The notes under the pieces were generated by a model. That model did not search any database and had not been told where the DNA came from. It saw nothing but the letters and a program-made list of their open reading frames with translations. The translations under genes and the position numbers were made by a program. From Alkalinema pantanalense (lineage in GTDB: Bacteria; Cyanobacteriota; Cyanobacteriia; Leptolyngbyales; Leptolyngbyaceae), in NCBI RefSeq assembly GCF_050753345.1, contig NZ_JBLZFX010000020.1, positions 9,151-73,150 of the forward strand: DNA of 64,000 nt. Direction: 5' to 3'. Shown piece by piece: positions 35,365-44,337 of the stretch (position 1 is the stretch's first letter; the number at the start of each line of letters is the position of its first letter).

Positions 35365-36198
35365 ATGTTTTCATCTGTTTCTTCCCGCCGTTCACCCCTT
35401 AAGTACCGTCCCCATTCCCGTTGGCAATTGCAACGATCGGGTACCTGGCGATTTTTAGCCCGATCTCAGCGTCATACCCATCTGCGGCATCGGACTACCC
35501 AGCATCGAATTGCCCAAGGGAACCCATCCTCTCGCCAAGCCCCCTGGAATTGTAGCGATCGGGATCGACTCCTGCGCCAACAATCTCTATTTGCAGCGCA
35601 GCGCAGTCAGTTTACCCAAGCCATTGCAGGATTTGATTTACTTATTCATCGCAATCCTAACAGTGCAACGGATTACAACAACCGTGGACTGGTCCATGCC
35701 CAACAGGGTCATTGGGAGGCAGCGCTGAGAGACTACAACGAAGCCATTCGCCTCAATCCCAACCTTGCCCATGTTTTCAATAATCGGGCGAACTACTACG
35801 CGGCCCAGGGAGACTTGTTTGCGGCAATCACTGATTACCAAACAGCGTTAGAAATTGATGCTTACAACATTCGAGCTTGGGTCAACCAGGGCATTACCTT
35901 TCGCGAGCTAGATATGTTCTCCGCTGCGATCGATAACTTCAATCAAGCCCTATGGCTCGTTCAGCAAGAACCCAACTACACCGAGCAGGTCATGTTATCC
36001 GCCCACATTTATGCGGAAAGAGGACGTACCCATCACCTCTTTGGCGATTGGAACTGCGCCCTCTCAGATTATTATCTAGCTCTAGATTATCTGAGCCACG
36101 AATCCCAACCGACGGTGTATCCTCCGCTTTGGTGGCAAGTAGAGAGCTGGCTCAACGACATCCTGCAAACTCAAAAAGGGGATGGAGTCACGGGCTAG
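35365..36198 (+). CDS. Tetratricopeptide-repeat protein
   Basis: A 277-residue protein. The first 75 residues are basic and probably disordered, rich in Arg, Gln, His and Ser. From about residue 80 four or five TPR units follow: TDYNNRGLVHAQQGHWEAAL with NEAIRLNPN; VFNNRANYYAAQGDLFAAIT with ALEIDAYN; and AWVNQGITFRELDMFSAAID. TPRs mediate protein-protein contacts, and no catalytic domain accompanies them. The frame also has an upstream TTG at 35353; the ATG at 35365 is chosen. Partners unknown. Confidence 0.83.
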   Translation: MFSSVSSRRSPLKYRPHSRWQLQRSGTWRFLARSQRHTHLRHRTTQHRIAQGNPSSRQAPWNCSDRDRLLRQQSLFAAQRSQFTQAIAGFDLLIHRNPNSATDYNNRGLVHAQQGHWEAALRDYNEAIRLNPNLAHVFNNRANYYAAQGDLFAAITDYQTALEIDAYNIRAWVNQGITFRELDMFSAAIDNFNQALWLVQQEPNYTEQVMLSAHIYAERGRTHHLFGDWNCALSDYYLALDYLSHESQPTVYPPLWWQVESWLNDILQTQKGDGVTG

Positions 36199-36223
36199 GT
36201 TTGCACACTTACCATAAGATTAC

Positions 36224-36271
36224 AAACTATTGGCTTGGCAAACTATTGGCTTGGCAAACTATTGGCTTGGC
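36224..36271. repeat. Tandem array, three perfect 16 bp units
   Basis: AAACTATTGGCTTGGC repeated exactly three times (36224, 36240, 36256), followed by decayed versions (AAACAAGTTGGG, AAACAACAGGTTGGC) to about 36312. It sits between convergent genes. Confidence 0.92.
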
Positions 36272-36449
36272 AAACAAGTTGGGAAGCAAATTGGTAAACA
36301 ACAGGTTGGCAAACGGACAGACCCTGGGATGGAAGCCAGAACGAATGAGGCTGACCGCTATATTTCAAGCAAGCTCTTAATTTCAAATTTCAAGCAAACT
36401 CTTAATTTCAGCTATGCACTCATTCGCTCAGGATTCTTGCAAGCCGACT

Positions 36450-37775
36450 TTATTTCACACTGCCAATTTTGGCGATCTTGCCATCCTCTTTAATAGTCCA
36501 GACATCATAGGTTCCTAGCACATCGCCATTTTCATCGATGTCTACGTTGCCGCTTGCCCCTTGGTAGTTAATAGTCTTCCCAGCCTGGAGTAGTTCTAGT
36601 CCTTTACAGACATCGGTGACTTCTTCACCAGGGCCATTGGCCACTTCCCGCAGTTTGCTTTGGATGCCCTCACCTGTGTTAGATTTGGACGCCTGGGCAG
36701 CTAGGACGAGAAGCGCCGCTGCATCCCAAGAGTGGGCTGCATAGGCTCCCACAGGCCGCTTCAGTTTGTCTTCCCAAATCTTGGTAAATGTTGCTAGGGC
36801 GTTGCCACTTGCGCCAGGAATCGTTCCCAGCACCCCGGTCGCAATAAATTTCCCATCCGTCCCTTTGCCGACTTTGACTGCCAAATCGTCAGCGTACATC
36901 CCATCGGGCACCAGAATTGGGATGCCCTTGCTGACCCCTTGTTCATAGGCGGATTTCAACAGCAAGCTCCCCGTTTCGCCGTACATGGCAGCTATCACTG
37001 CATCGGGCTTCCCACTAAAGGCTTCAGCCGCCTCTGTTTTCAGAGTCTGGGCATTAGGGTCGTAGCGAGTGGGCTTGGCTTCATTGACGATCGTCCCACC
37101 AAGACCTTTGAAGGCTTTGACAAATTCCTTTTCAAACCCAACGCCGTAGTCATTGTTGATCACGATCGTAGAAACTTTGCGATAGCCTTTTTCGTAAGCT
37201 AACTTCGCCAGGGCTGGAGCTTGATAGGTATCAGAGGGTGCCGTCCTAGCCCAAAAACCCTGGAAATCCTTAGCTTTTTTTGTAAATTCGGGACTGGTAC
37301 TGCCGGGAGAAATCAGCATTACCTTGTTCCGAGCCGCGATCGTACCTGCTGCCATAGAGACGCTGCTAGCAAAGGAACCCACCACCCCTGCAACCTTATC
37401 TACAGTTGCCAATTTGGTCATTGCTTCCGTTCCAGCCGCTGGATCCGTTTGGTCATTGGCAGCCACTAAGGTCACAGGTGCCCCATTGACGCCGCCACAC
37501 TGATTCACCGTCTCCACTAGTAGGGGAACCGACGCAATCATCGGTTGACCCAGGGAGGCTAAATCTCCCGTTGAGGGCAATAGGGATCCTAGCTTCAGCC
37601 CCTTGCTATCTCCTACCGCCGAACTAGGAGATGTGCCACTAGTAGTTGTCTGAGTTGTCTGAGGCGTTTCAGCTTCCTGGCAGGCTGCCGTGATGCCCCC
37701 TACTCCAAGGGCTAAGCTTGCGACTACTAATGCCTTGGGCAGGCTAATTCTGGAAGAAGATCCCAATTTACTCAT
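36450..37775 (-). CDS. ABC transporter substrate-binding lipoprotein, branched-chain/neutral amino acid type
   Basis: A 441-residue periplasmic binding protein of the LivJ/LivK class. Lipoprotein signal: GVGGITAAC with Cys at about 32. A Thr/Ser-rich linker (40-60) precedes the type I binding fold: LKLGSLLPSTGDLASLGQPM, the DQTDPAAGTEAMTKLA segment, and WARTAPSDTYQAP are typical. In cyanobacteria the closest characterised relatives are NatB-type proteins of the N-I neutral amino acid permease; this may be NatB, but ligand identity is inference. No permease or ATPase gene is adjacent, which is normal for the dispersed nat genes. Confidence 0.88.
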   Translation of the reverse strand: MSKLGSSSRISLPKALVVASLALGVGGITAACQEAETPQTTQTTTSGTSPSSAVGDSKGLKLGSLLPSTGDLASLGQPMIASVPLLVETVNQCGGVNGAPVTLVAANDQTDPAAGTEAMTKLATVDKVAGVVGSFASSVSMAAGTIAARNKVMLISPGSTSPEFTKKAKDFQGFWARTAPSDTYQAPALAKLAYEKGYRKVSTIVINNDYGVGFEKEFVKAFKGLGGTIVNEAKPTRYDPNAQTLKTEAAEAFSGKPDAVIAAMYGETGSLLLKSAYEQGVSKGIPILVPDGMYADDLAVKVGKGTDGKFIATGVLGTIPGASGNALATFTKIWEDKLKRPVGAYAAHSWDAAALLVLAAQASKSNTGEGIQSKLREVANGPGEEVTDVCKGLELLQAGKTINYQGASGNVDIDENGDVLGTYDVWTIKEDGKIAKIGSVK

Positions 37776-37872
37776 TGAATGTCTTACCCCTCAACACACT
37801 TTAGGTTGTTATTTAGGTTAAGGGTATCGGGTCTGTGGGATTGGAGCAAGGGCTATGGTTGTCTGATTTGCT

Positions 37873-37908
37873 AAAAATAAGGAAGGATGCTTATTCAAGC
37901 ATCCTTCC
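37873..37908 (-). terminator. Terminator downstream of tRNA-Ser
   Basis: Perfect 12-bp stem GGAAGGATGCTT / AAGCATCCTTCC with an ATTC loop. On the minus strand it is followed by TTATTTTTAG, so it ends the tRNA transcript. Confidence 0.88.
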
Positions 37909-37950
37909 CAGAAAGTATTAAATTTTAGGATCAACACGTGAGCTTTAGAA

Positions 37951-38042
37951 CGGAGAGAGAGGGATTCGAACCCTCGGTACGGAGTTACCTGCCGTACAAC
38001 AGATTAGCAATCTGCCGCTTTCGACCACTCAGCCACCTCTCC
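37951..38042 (-). tRNA. tRNA-Ser(GCU)
   Basis: A 92-base class II tRNA. Read on the minus strand it begins GGAGAGGTGGCTGAGTGG and has an anticodon loop TTGCTAA (in CAGATTGCTAATCTG), giving the anticodon GCU. There is a long variable arm (TTGTACGGCAGGTAACTCCGT region) and T arm GGGTTCGAATCCC. The acceptor GGAGAGG pairs with TCTCTCC followed by discriminator G. The 3' CCA is not encoded, as usual in cyanobacteria. It reads AGC/AGU codons. Confidence 0.95.
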
Positions 38043-38123
38043 AGGCCACTGCTTAGTTATCTTAACAGATAAATTTTAAGAAAGTAAAGCAGTAGATTTT
38101 TTTTTGAGAACGTTGAGGAAAAG

Positions 38124-39230
38124 CTAGAGCAGAGCCATCGACAACATGACCAGAAAGGCATTGACGGCATAGAACCATCCAACAATCTGGGTTTCAGTCC
38201 AACCACTGAGCTCTAGGTGGTTGTGATAAGGGGACATTTTGAAAAAGCGCTGGCCCACCCCATCGGCATTCTTTGTGGCTTTGTAGTAGCTGACTTGGAT
38301 GATGACCGAAATGGTTTCCCATAGGAATAATCCACTGACAATCAGCAAAGCAAACAGAGAATTCGTCAGTAGGGCAACGGCTGCTAAAGCGCCCCCAAGG
38401 GCGAGGGAGCCTGTGTCACCCATAAACACCTTAGCGGGATTACGGTTGTGCACTAAGAACCCCAAGCAACTCCCACTCATACAGGCACAGAAGATCATTA
38501 ATTCTGGGGCATAGTGGGAACCTTCTAACCCAGCGATCGCGCCCAGACCCAGTAGAGAAATGGCAACGGTACCCCCAGCAAGGCCATCCACTCCATCGGT
38601 CAGGTTGGTCGCGTTACTTTCCGCTACCATGACAAACCCGGCCACCACCCAAAACAGAGCACCGAGGGACAGGCCAGACCCGATCGGGAGGGCAATGCGA
38701 GTTAAATCGGGAGACTGGGTCAGCAGCATCCAAAGGCAGAAGAGCACAGCCCCACCAATTTGTAGCCCCATTTTCATACGGGGGGAAATCCCTTTGTTGG
38801 ACTTCTTACGGATGATTTTCCAGTCATCTAAGAAGCCAATGGCAAAGTAGGCGAGGGTGAGAGCTGAGACTGCTAAAACCTTGGGGGCAAAGCCAGACCA
38901 GAGGACGGCGGCAATCACTGCAACCGGAACAAAAAAGGCTCCCCCCATCGTCGGGGTTCCTGCCTTCTTTAAATGGGCCTTGGGGCCGTCTTCCCGGATG
39001 ATTTGACCAGCCTTGAGAGATCGTAGGAGGGGAACCGCAAGATAGCCGACTAAGGCAGTGACCACAGCACAGAGCACTAAAGGAAGGGTAAGAGAAGCTC
39101 CTTGAATGAACGATCGGCCTGCCCAGAGATCTAGCAACATGGCCGACCCGGTTAGACCTCCTGTTAGGAATAAAAAGAGGCGCGTTCCTGAAAAGCTAAA
39201 AGATTGGCTAGTAAATAACTTGGCGTCCAC
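38124..39230 (-). CDS. mraY: Phospho-N-acetylmuramoyl-pentapeptide transferase
   Basis: MraY transfers phospho-MurNAc-pentapeptide from UDP to undecaprenyl phosphate, giving lipid I, at the inner face of the plasma membrane. About ten transmembrane segments. Landmarks: KKAGTPTMGGAFF (active-site loop), LAYFAIGFLDDWKII with the catalytic aspartates, NATNLTDGVDGLAGG, FMGDTGSLALGG and the HHLE-equivalent SPYHNHLELSGW. 368 residues, normal length. The start codon appears to be GTG at 39230 (VDAK read as MDAK). It stands alone, apart from the usual mur/fts cluster, as in other cyanobacteria. Confidence 0.95.
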   Translation of the reverse strand: MDAKLFTSQSFSFSGTRLFLFLTGGLTGSAMLLDLWAGRSFIQGASLTLPLVLCAVVTALVGYLAVPLLRSLKAGQIIREDGPKAHLKKAGTPTMGGAFFVPVAVIAAVLWSGFAPKVLAVSALTLAYFAIGFLDDWKIIRKKSNKGISPRMKMGLQIGGAVLFCLWMLLTQSPDLTRIALPIGSGLSLGALFWVVAGFVMVAESNATNLTDGVDGLAGGTVAISLLGLGAIAGLEGSHYAPELMIFCACMSGSCLGFLVHNRNPAKVFMGDTGSLALGGALAAVALLTNSLFALLIVSGLFLWETISVIIQVSYYKATKNADGVGQRFFKMSPYHNHLELSGWTETQIVGWFYAVNAFLVMLSMALL

Positions 39231-39611
39231 AACGACACTCTCACTTCACGCACTACACCACACTGAAAGGTTCACCCATTGCTAAGCAATGATCTCATCT
39301 AGAAATGGAAACTCAGGAAAGCAACGAACCCCTAAAGTAAAGAGAGCGTATTCTAGATACTTCTCCTCGTTTGCAGTAACGGGCCTCACTTGTAAGTTAC
39401 TTGTGGGCCATTACTTGCAGGGAATTGTAGGAGATTTTTTCAATCTTGGTTTCCTGAAATCCACTTGCTTGAAGAGCTAGCGGAGAACTGAATCATAAAC
39501 CCGAAGCTCAGACTTGAATGTCATGTCCGAGGAGACACACTTAAAAAATTCCGACAATCCCGAAGACCTAGATACCTCAACATCTAGGCTTCAACTCAAA
39601 CCTAATTGTTC
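39231..39611. other. Intergenic region, no supported gene
   Basis: About 380 bases upstream of mraY and downstream of the DUF3134 gene (same strand). It contains an imperfect inverted repeat around GGGCCTCAC / GTGGGCC at 39381-39409, perhaps the DUF3134 terminator. No coding frame is credible. Confidence 0.5.
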
Positions 39612-39851
39612 CTATTCTTCTAAATCGCCTAGGTCATCGTCATCATCTAGATCATCAAAAGATTCGTCATCGCTTCCCATCAGATCATTAATTTCTTCCT
39701 CATCATCGACATAATCGTAGTCGCCCTTTTGCCGTGCCCGGAGGCGACCCGTATGTTCCAACCAATCCAAGATTGAGGACTCTTGTTGGATTGGAATGAC
39801 ACTGGCTGGCTTATCGCGAGGTTCTTGACGAAGAGAAGGATTGTAGACCAT
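39612..39851 (-). CDS. DUF3134 family small acidic protein
   Basis: A 79-residue protein I recognise as the cyanobacterial DUF3134 family; function unknown. The conserved part is MVYNPSLRQEPRDKPASVIP, then ESSILDWLEHTGRLRAR, then a very acidic tail (DYVDDEEEINDLMGSDDESF and a further run of Asp). The high Asp/Glu content suggests a solution protein that binds a basic partner; nothing more can be said. Start ATG at 39851. It is not clearly in an operon. Confidence 0.82.
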   Translation of the reverse strand: MVYNPSLRQEPRDKPASVIPIQQESSILDWLEHTGRLRARQKGDYDYVDDEEEINDLMGSDDESFDDLDDDDDLGDLEE

Positions 39852-40372
39852 GTTGTGGGTTCTAGATTAGCTACGTGTTTTCTGCGTTTGCAGAGTCAGA
39901 CATTAAAGACTCAGACATTAGGATGGGCTTGAGGTACCCAGAGTTTATCACCGAGTGTGATTTTTGCAGCATCAATCTCGAGATTTTTTAGACTGAATGC
40001 AAAAAACATCCCTGATGGACTATAGCGCAGTTGACAAGTTCTGGAAAAGCCGTCTACGAGACATGTTCACCAGTTACTTCTAGTAATCAGGGGAAGATTT
40101 CACAAAATATAGGAACTTTACTCCTTAGGGAGTTTCCCTCCACCCATTACCTGATGCTTCCGCAAATTAACGTTGATCCTTGAGGGAGTTTCTGTAATTT
40201 TGCAGAGGCAGTAGGATGCCCAGTCCGAGGAACGCCTTGTTACAGTGTAAAGAAATCATCAAGCTGACGGTAATTGACGCCACCTCCATCAATGCACCAT
40301 CTCAATACCACCAATACCGCATAGGCCCCCATGGGCCTCTGTCACTAGAAAATTATCGCTAGAAAAATAACT
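39852..40372. other. Divergent intergenic region
   Basis: About 520 bases. GGGAGTTTC-type repeats occur at 40127 and 40183. A string of Cs and short repeats (CACCATCTCAATACCACCAATACC) is at 40291-40314 (spelled here as CACCATCTCAATACC + ACCAATACC). No gene or RNA was recognised. Confidence 0.5.
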
Positions 40373-40957
40373 ATGCTGGGAAAGGCAGAACTACTAACGG
40401 CGATCGCAGGAAAAAATCGCGGACTCTTAGCGACCGAGACTGACAAGTTGGCCATTGCTGCCGCTGTGGCCATGCTGGAAGATCGCAACCCCACGCCCCG
40501 ACCCACGGAAGCGATTGATCTCCTCGCGGGGGATTGGCGACTGCTCTACACCACGAGTCAGGAATTGTTGGGGTTAAATCGCATCCCGTTCAATCACTTG
40601 GGCGAGATCTATCAGTGTATTCGGCCCCAAGGCAATCGAGTTTACAACGTGGCAGAAGTGGCAGGGCTTCCCTTTTTAGAAGGGCTATTTAGTGTGGTTG
40701 CCCAATTTGAACCCATTTCCGAACGCCGACTGGAGGTGAAGTTTGAACGGGCGATCGCCGGGTTACAACGCCCCATCGGATATCAGTCACCCAGAGCCCT
40801 CATCCGCGACATTGAAGCCGGTAAACGATTTCTGGGGGTGGATTTCCAGATTCCGCCCCGCGATCGCAATGGGTGGATCGACGTTACTTATTTAGATGAA
40901 GATTTACGCCTTGGGCGCGGCAATGAAGGAAGTATATTTGTGCTAACAAAGTGTTAG
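40373..40957 (+). CDS. PAP/fibrillin family protein
   Basis: A 194-residue plastid-lipid-associated protein (fibrillin) family member, of the sort that binds to lipid droplets or thylakoid membranes in plants and cyanobacteria. Typical elements are LLAGDWRLLYTTSQELLGLN, the IYQCIRPQGNRVYNVAEVAG segment, and the C-terminal WIDVTYLDEDLRLGRGNEGS IFVL (given in two parts) with the conserved R-G-N-x-G-S/T-x-F. Single lipocalin-like domain, no signal peptide. Function is likely photoprotection or membrane maintenance by family; not shown for this protein. Confidence 0.9.
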   Translation: MLGKAELLTAIAGKNRGLLATETDKLAIAAAVAMLEDRNPTPRPTEAIDLLAGDWRLLYTTSQELLGLNRIPFNHLGEIYQCIRPQGNRVYNVAEVAGLPFLEGLFSVVAQFEPISERRLEVKFERAIAGLQRPIGYQSPRALIRDIEAGKRFLGVDFQIPPRDRNGWIDVTYLDEDLRLGRGNEGSIFVLTKC

Positions 40958-41036
40958 GGAACTCTTTGAACCCGTCAATTCGAGCCGTAAGTGAATTGAG
41001 AAGGAGTTTCCCTCGTTTCTGCTCTGTGGTTTAGCC

Positions 41037-41840
41037 ATGCGTTTGTCCCAAGGCCAACTTTCTCTGTTATCTAATTGTCCCCGCAAGTTCCAGTACCTCA
41101 TTTTGGAACAGTTAGCTGTACCGACAGTGCCGGAGGAATCGTTGCGCTTAGCAGAAGGAAGTCAGTTCCATCGGTTATTGCAACAGTGGGATTTGGGGTT
41201 GCCGATCGACCCTTTAGCAGCCACCAATCCAGCCCTGAAAAATTGGTTTGACGCCTTTTTGGCGGCGGCACCCCAAATTTTGATCTTGGAGGGAGAACCG
41301 CAACCCCTTCGTCAAAGTGAACAGAGCCGCACGATCGCTCTAGCTGATCACGTCCTAGTTGCAGTTTATGACCTGTTGCTGCTAGGCCAATTGCAGGCGC
41401 ACATTTTAGATTGGAAAACCTATCCTAAACCCCAGCAAGTTCGCAACCTGGAACGCCAATGGCAAACCCGTCTCTATCTCTACCTGTTAGCGGAGACTAG
41501 CCACTATTCGCCAGATAGCCTTGCCATGACCTACTGGTTTTTCCAAGGGCGGGATGGACAAGCCATTCCCCAATCAATCACTCTACGCTGGGATCAGCAA
41601 CGCCACGATCGGACTCACCAGGAGTTAATGCAGTTACTCACTCACCTCAGCCAATGGCTAACTCAGTACGAAACCGCTGGTACTGATTTTCCCCAAGTAA
41701 CGCGAAGTTCTCCCCTCTGCCAAACCTGTCCCTTTGTCGTTAGTTGCCAACGCCATAGCCTACTGGACTTAACTCATGATCTGCCTTACCCCGACTGGGA
41801 TACTTTGTCCTGGGAGACGATCGCTGAAATTCCCCTTTGA
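41037..41840 (+). CDS. PD-(D/E)XK nuclease, RecB/Cas4-like with Fe-S cysteines
   Basis: A 267-residue protein of the RecB nuclease superfamily. Cys14 (NCPRKFQ) at the N-terminus and Cys228, Cys231 and Cys237 (PLCQTCPFVVSCQRH) at the C-terminus reproduce the four-cysteine pattern that binds a 4Fe-4S cluster in AddB, Cas4 and Dna2. The nuclease core has Asp112 (YDLLL), ILDWKT at 123-128 and a downstream Gln/Tyr helix (RQWQTRLYLYL). It is 57 bases upstream of recJ in the same direction, so recombination or repair is likely. No cas genes are nearby. Confidence 0.83.
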   Translation: MRLSQGQLSLLSNCPRKFQYLILEQLAVPTVPEESLRLAEGSQFHRLLQQWDLGLPIDPLAATNPALKNWFDAFLAAAPQILILEGEPQPLRQSEQSRTIALADHVLVAVYDLLLLGQLQAHILDWKTYPKPQQVRNLERQWQTRLYLYLLAETSHYSPDSLAMTYWFFQGRDGQAIPQSITLRWDQQRHDRTHQELMQLLTHLSQWLTQYETAGTDFPQVTRSSPLCQTCPFVVSCQRHSLLDLTHDLPYPDWDTLSWETIAEIPL

Positions 41841-41897
41841 TGTCCTGTCTTGTGTGATTCCCTGTTTTGTTTGATCCCCTGTCTCAGCTAGCGTTCC

Positions 41898-44327
41898 ATG
41901 AATCTCCCCATCCTTCCTCCCTGGCTTCTGAGCAACGAATCACCGCCCGACACCTTTTGTCGATCGCTGCAATCCATCACCCACCTCCCCAGTCAGTATC
42001 TGGCACGGCTGTTGTGGAATCGGGGGGTGCGGGATCTGGACAATTTGCCAGGATTTCTCAACCCCCAGCAATATCAGCCCTGTCCCGCCTGGGCCTTCGG
42101 AGAGGAGATGGAATGGGCGATCGATCGATTGGTGCAGGCCCGATCGAACCAGGAAAAAGTCGCCATCTGGGGGGATTTTGATGCTGACGGGGTAACAGCC
42201 ACAGCGGTGCTATGGGATGGTTTGGGACAGTTTTTTGCCAAGGACGATCGGCTGACCTATTACATTCCCAATCGCTTGACCGAATCCCATGGGCTCTCTC
42301 AGCAAGGGATCAATCAGCTTCATGCCGCAGGGTGTCAGTTAATCGTCACCTGCGACACAGGCAGTACAAACTTAGCGGAAATTGACTACTGCAATTCCCT
42401 AGGGATTGATGTCATCGTGACTGATCACCATACGTTAGCGCCGGAACGCCCTCCGGTGTGTGCGATCGTCAATCCCCGCAATTTACCCTCGGATCATCCC
42501 CTGGCTACACTATCCGGGGTTGCCGTAGCCTACAAATTAGTTGAAGCGCTGTACGATCGCTTGCCCAAGGTTCCCGTAAAACCGTTAGAACACCTGTTAG
42601 ATCTGGTGGCGATCGGATTAGTCGCCGATTTAGTGGAACTCAAGGGCGATTGCCGTTATCTCGCGCAGCAGGGCATCGCTCAATTAAAACAACAGGCCGA
42701 TCGCACCACCGCTACCCGCCCTGGATTATTTCACCTACTGGAATTCTGTAAACGGGCCGGCGATCGGGCTACGGATATTGCCTTTGGCATTGGCCCCCGC
42801 ATCAACGCCGTCAGTCGGATTCAAGGCGATGCCCATTTCTGTGTGGAACTCCTCACCAGCACCGATGCCGCGCAATGTCGCCAACTGGCAGAACAAACGG
42901 AACTGGCTAACACCCGCCGTCGCGCCTTGCAACGGGAAGTGGCTGAACAAGTGCTCGATCGGGTACAGCAGCTCGATTTATCTACAACCCAAGTGATTGT
43001 GCTGTGGGATGAACAATGGCATCCCGGCGTTTTAGGGTTGGTCGCGAGTCAAGTGGCCCAAGAGTTTGGTCGTCCAACCATTCTTCTGAGTACAGAAAGT
43101 TCCTCTGCCAACACCGCAGGGGATCGATCAATCGCCCGTGGTTCCGCTCGATCGGCCAACCACATTGACCTCTACGAATTGGTCAAGGATCAAGCCCATT
43201 TACTGCATCGCTTTGGTGGCCATCCCTACGCCGCAGGGTTAAGTTTGGGGGTCGAAAATTTACCCCTATTTGCCGAGGCGATTAATCAACGCGCTTTACA
43301 GGAACTGGCCGATCGGGTAGGGCAACGTCCCTTACCAGTTGACCTCCAAGTTACGGTGGCGGAACTGGGGCTAGATCTCTATCGGGAACTGCGAGCCATC
43401 GAACCCTGTGGTATGGGCAATCCGCCGCCTCGGTTACTGCTCAAAAATGTGTGGTTTACCCAAGCAACCCACCGCAACCTCACCGATCGCAACAACAAAA
43501 AAGTCACCTACATTCGCACCACCTTTCGCCTGTGGGATCAGACCTGTGGCGAAGAGAGTTGGCCCGAAGGCATTTCCGGCAGTTGGTGGGGACATTACAA
43601 AGAAGAACTTCCAACAGGACACTGTGATGTGGTGGTGGAATTCGAAAATAATGTGTATCAACGGTGCTATGAAGTGCGATTAATTGACGTACGGTCGAGC
43701 CCCTCGATCGAGCAACCTGGGAAATGGCCCGATACCCTACCGACCCAAAGTCGCATTGCCCCCCTTTCCTCCGATCGGGCAGCCCTAGATTGGCTGTTGG
43801 ATTGGCGAGCCCTCGATCCTGAGGAACACAAAGTTCTATCAACCAAGGATGCTGACATTTTAGTGATGACCACTTGCCCAACCGATTGGGAAGAGTTCAC
43901 CCCTTGGTTCCGACGGGCCTATCAGGAAGGCAAATACCTCGCGATCGCCTACCCAGCCCCTCTCCTCTCCCCCAGTCCAGAACCTTGGCTCAAACTGTTG
44001 GGCATTGCCAAATACCTCAGCCGCACCGAAGCTTGGGCATCGCCACAGCAGATTCTTGCACAGTTGCAAATCACACCCTCCACCCTACGCATTGGCCTTC
44101 AAGCTTTGCAATCCCTTGGCTTAGAGATTATCAGCGGCGATCGGGGCTTAACCGTCGGTGGGCCATCCTCTCCCCAGCAAAAAACCCCCAGCTTTTCCAA
44201 TCCCGATTGGCGAACCGCAGGCCAGCCCTTCCTCCACGCCGTTCGAGAAGAGGGGTTCCGCCGACAATATTTTGCAACCGTTCCCTTTGGCTTACTACAA
44301 ACATTCGCCCGTAGAACCTTACCCTAG
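41898..44327 (+). CDS. recJ: Single-stranded-DNA-specific exonuclease RecJ
   Basis: A 5'-3' ssDNA exonuclease of the DHH superfamily, used in recombination and mismatch/base-excision repair. Motif I is WGDFDADGVTA (Asp at 92-97), motif III is VTDHHTLAP (DHH at 176-178), motif II is TCDTGST, and the DHHA1-domain GGHPYAAGLSLG is near 445. At 809 residues it is longer than the E. coli enzyme (about 580), with an extra C-terminal region typical of cyanobacterial RecJ. That tail has an HTH-like part (SRTEAWASPQQILAQLQI) and may bind partners. Its stop lies only 10 bases from the end of the convergent gene. Confidence 0.94.
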   Translation: MNLPILPPWLLSNESPPDTFCRSLQSITHLPSQYLARLLWNRGVRDLDNLPGFLNPQQYQPCPAWAFGEEMEWAIDRLVQARSNQEKVAIWGDFDADGVTATAVLWDGLGQFFAKDDRLTYYIPNRLTESHGLSQQGINQLHAAGCQLIVTCDTGSTNLAEIDYCNSLGIDVIVTDHHTLAPERPPVCAIVNPRNLPSDHPLATLSGVAVAYKLVEALYDRLPKVPVKPLEHLLDLVAIGLVADLVELKGDCRYLAQQGIAQLKQQADRTTATRPGLFHLLEFCKRAGDRATDIAFGIGPRINAVSRIQGDAHFCVELLTSTDAAQCRQLAEQTELANTRRRALQREVAEQVLDRVQQLDLSTTQVIVLWDEQWHPGVLGLVASQVAQEFGRPTILLSTESSSANTAGDRSIARGSARSANHIDLYELVKDQAHLLHRFGGHPYAAGLSLGVENLPLFAEAINQRALQELADRVGQRPLPVDLQVTVAELGLDLYRELRAIEPCGMGNPPPRLLLKNVWFTQATHRNLTDRNNKKVTYIRTTFRLWDQTCGEESWPEGISGSWWGHYKEELPTGHCDVVVEFENNVYQRCYEVRLIDVRSSPSIEQPGKWPDTLPTQSRIAPLSSDRAALDWLLDWRALDPEEHKVLSTKDADILVMTTCPTDWEEFTPWFRRAYQEGKYLAIAYPAPLLSPSPEPWLKLLGIAKYLSRTEAWASPQQILAQLQITPSTLRIGLQALQSLGLEIISGDRGLTVGGPSSPQQKTPSFSNPDWRTAGQPFLHAVREEGFRRQYFATVPFGLLQTFARRTLP

Positions 44328-44337
44328 CCAGCACTCC

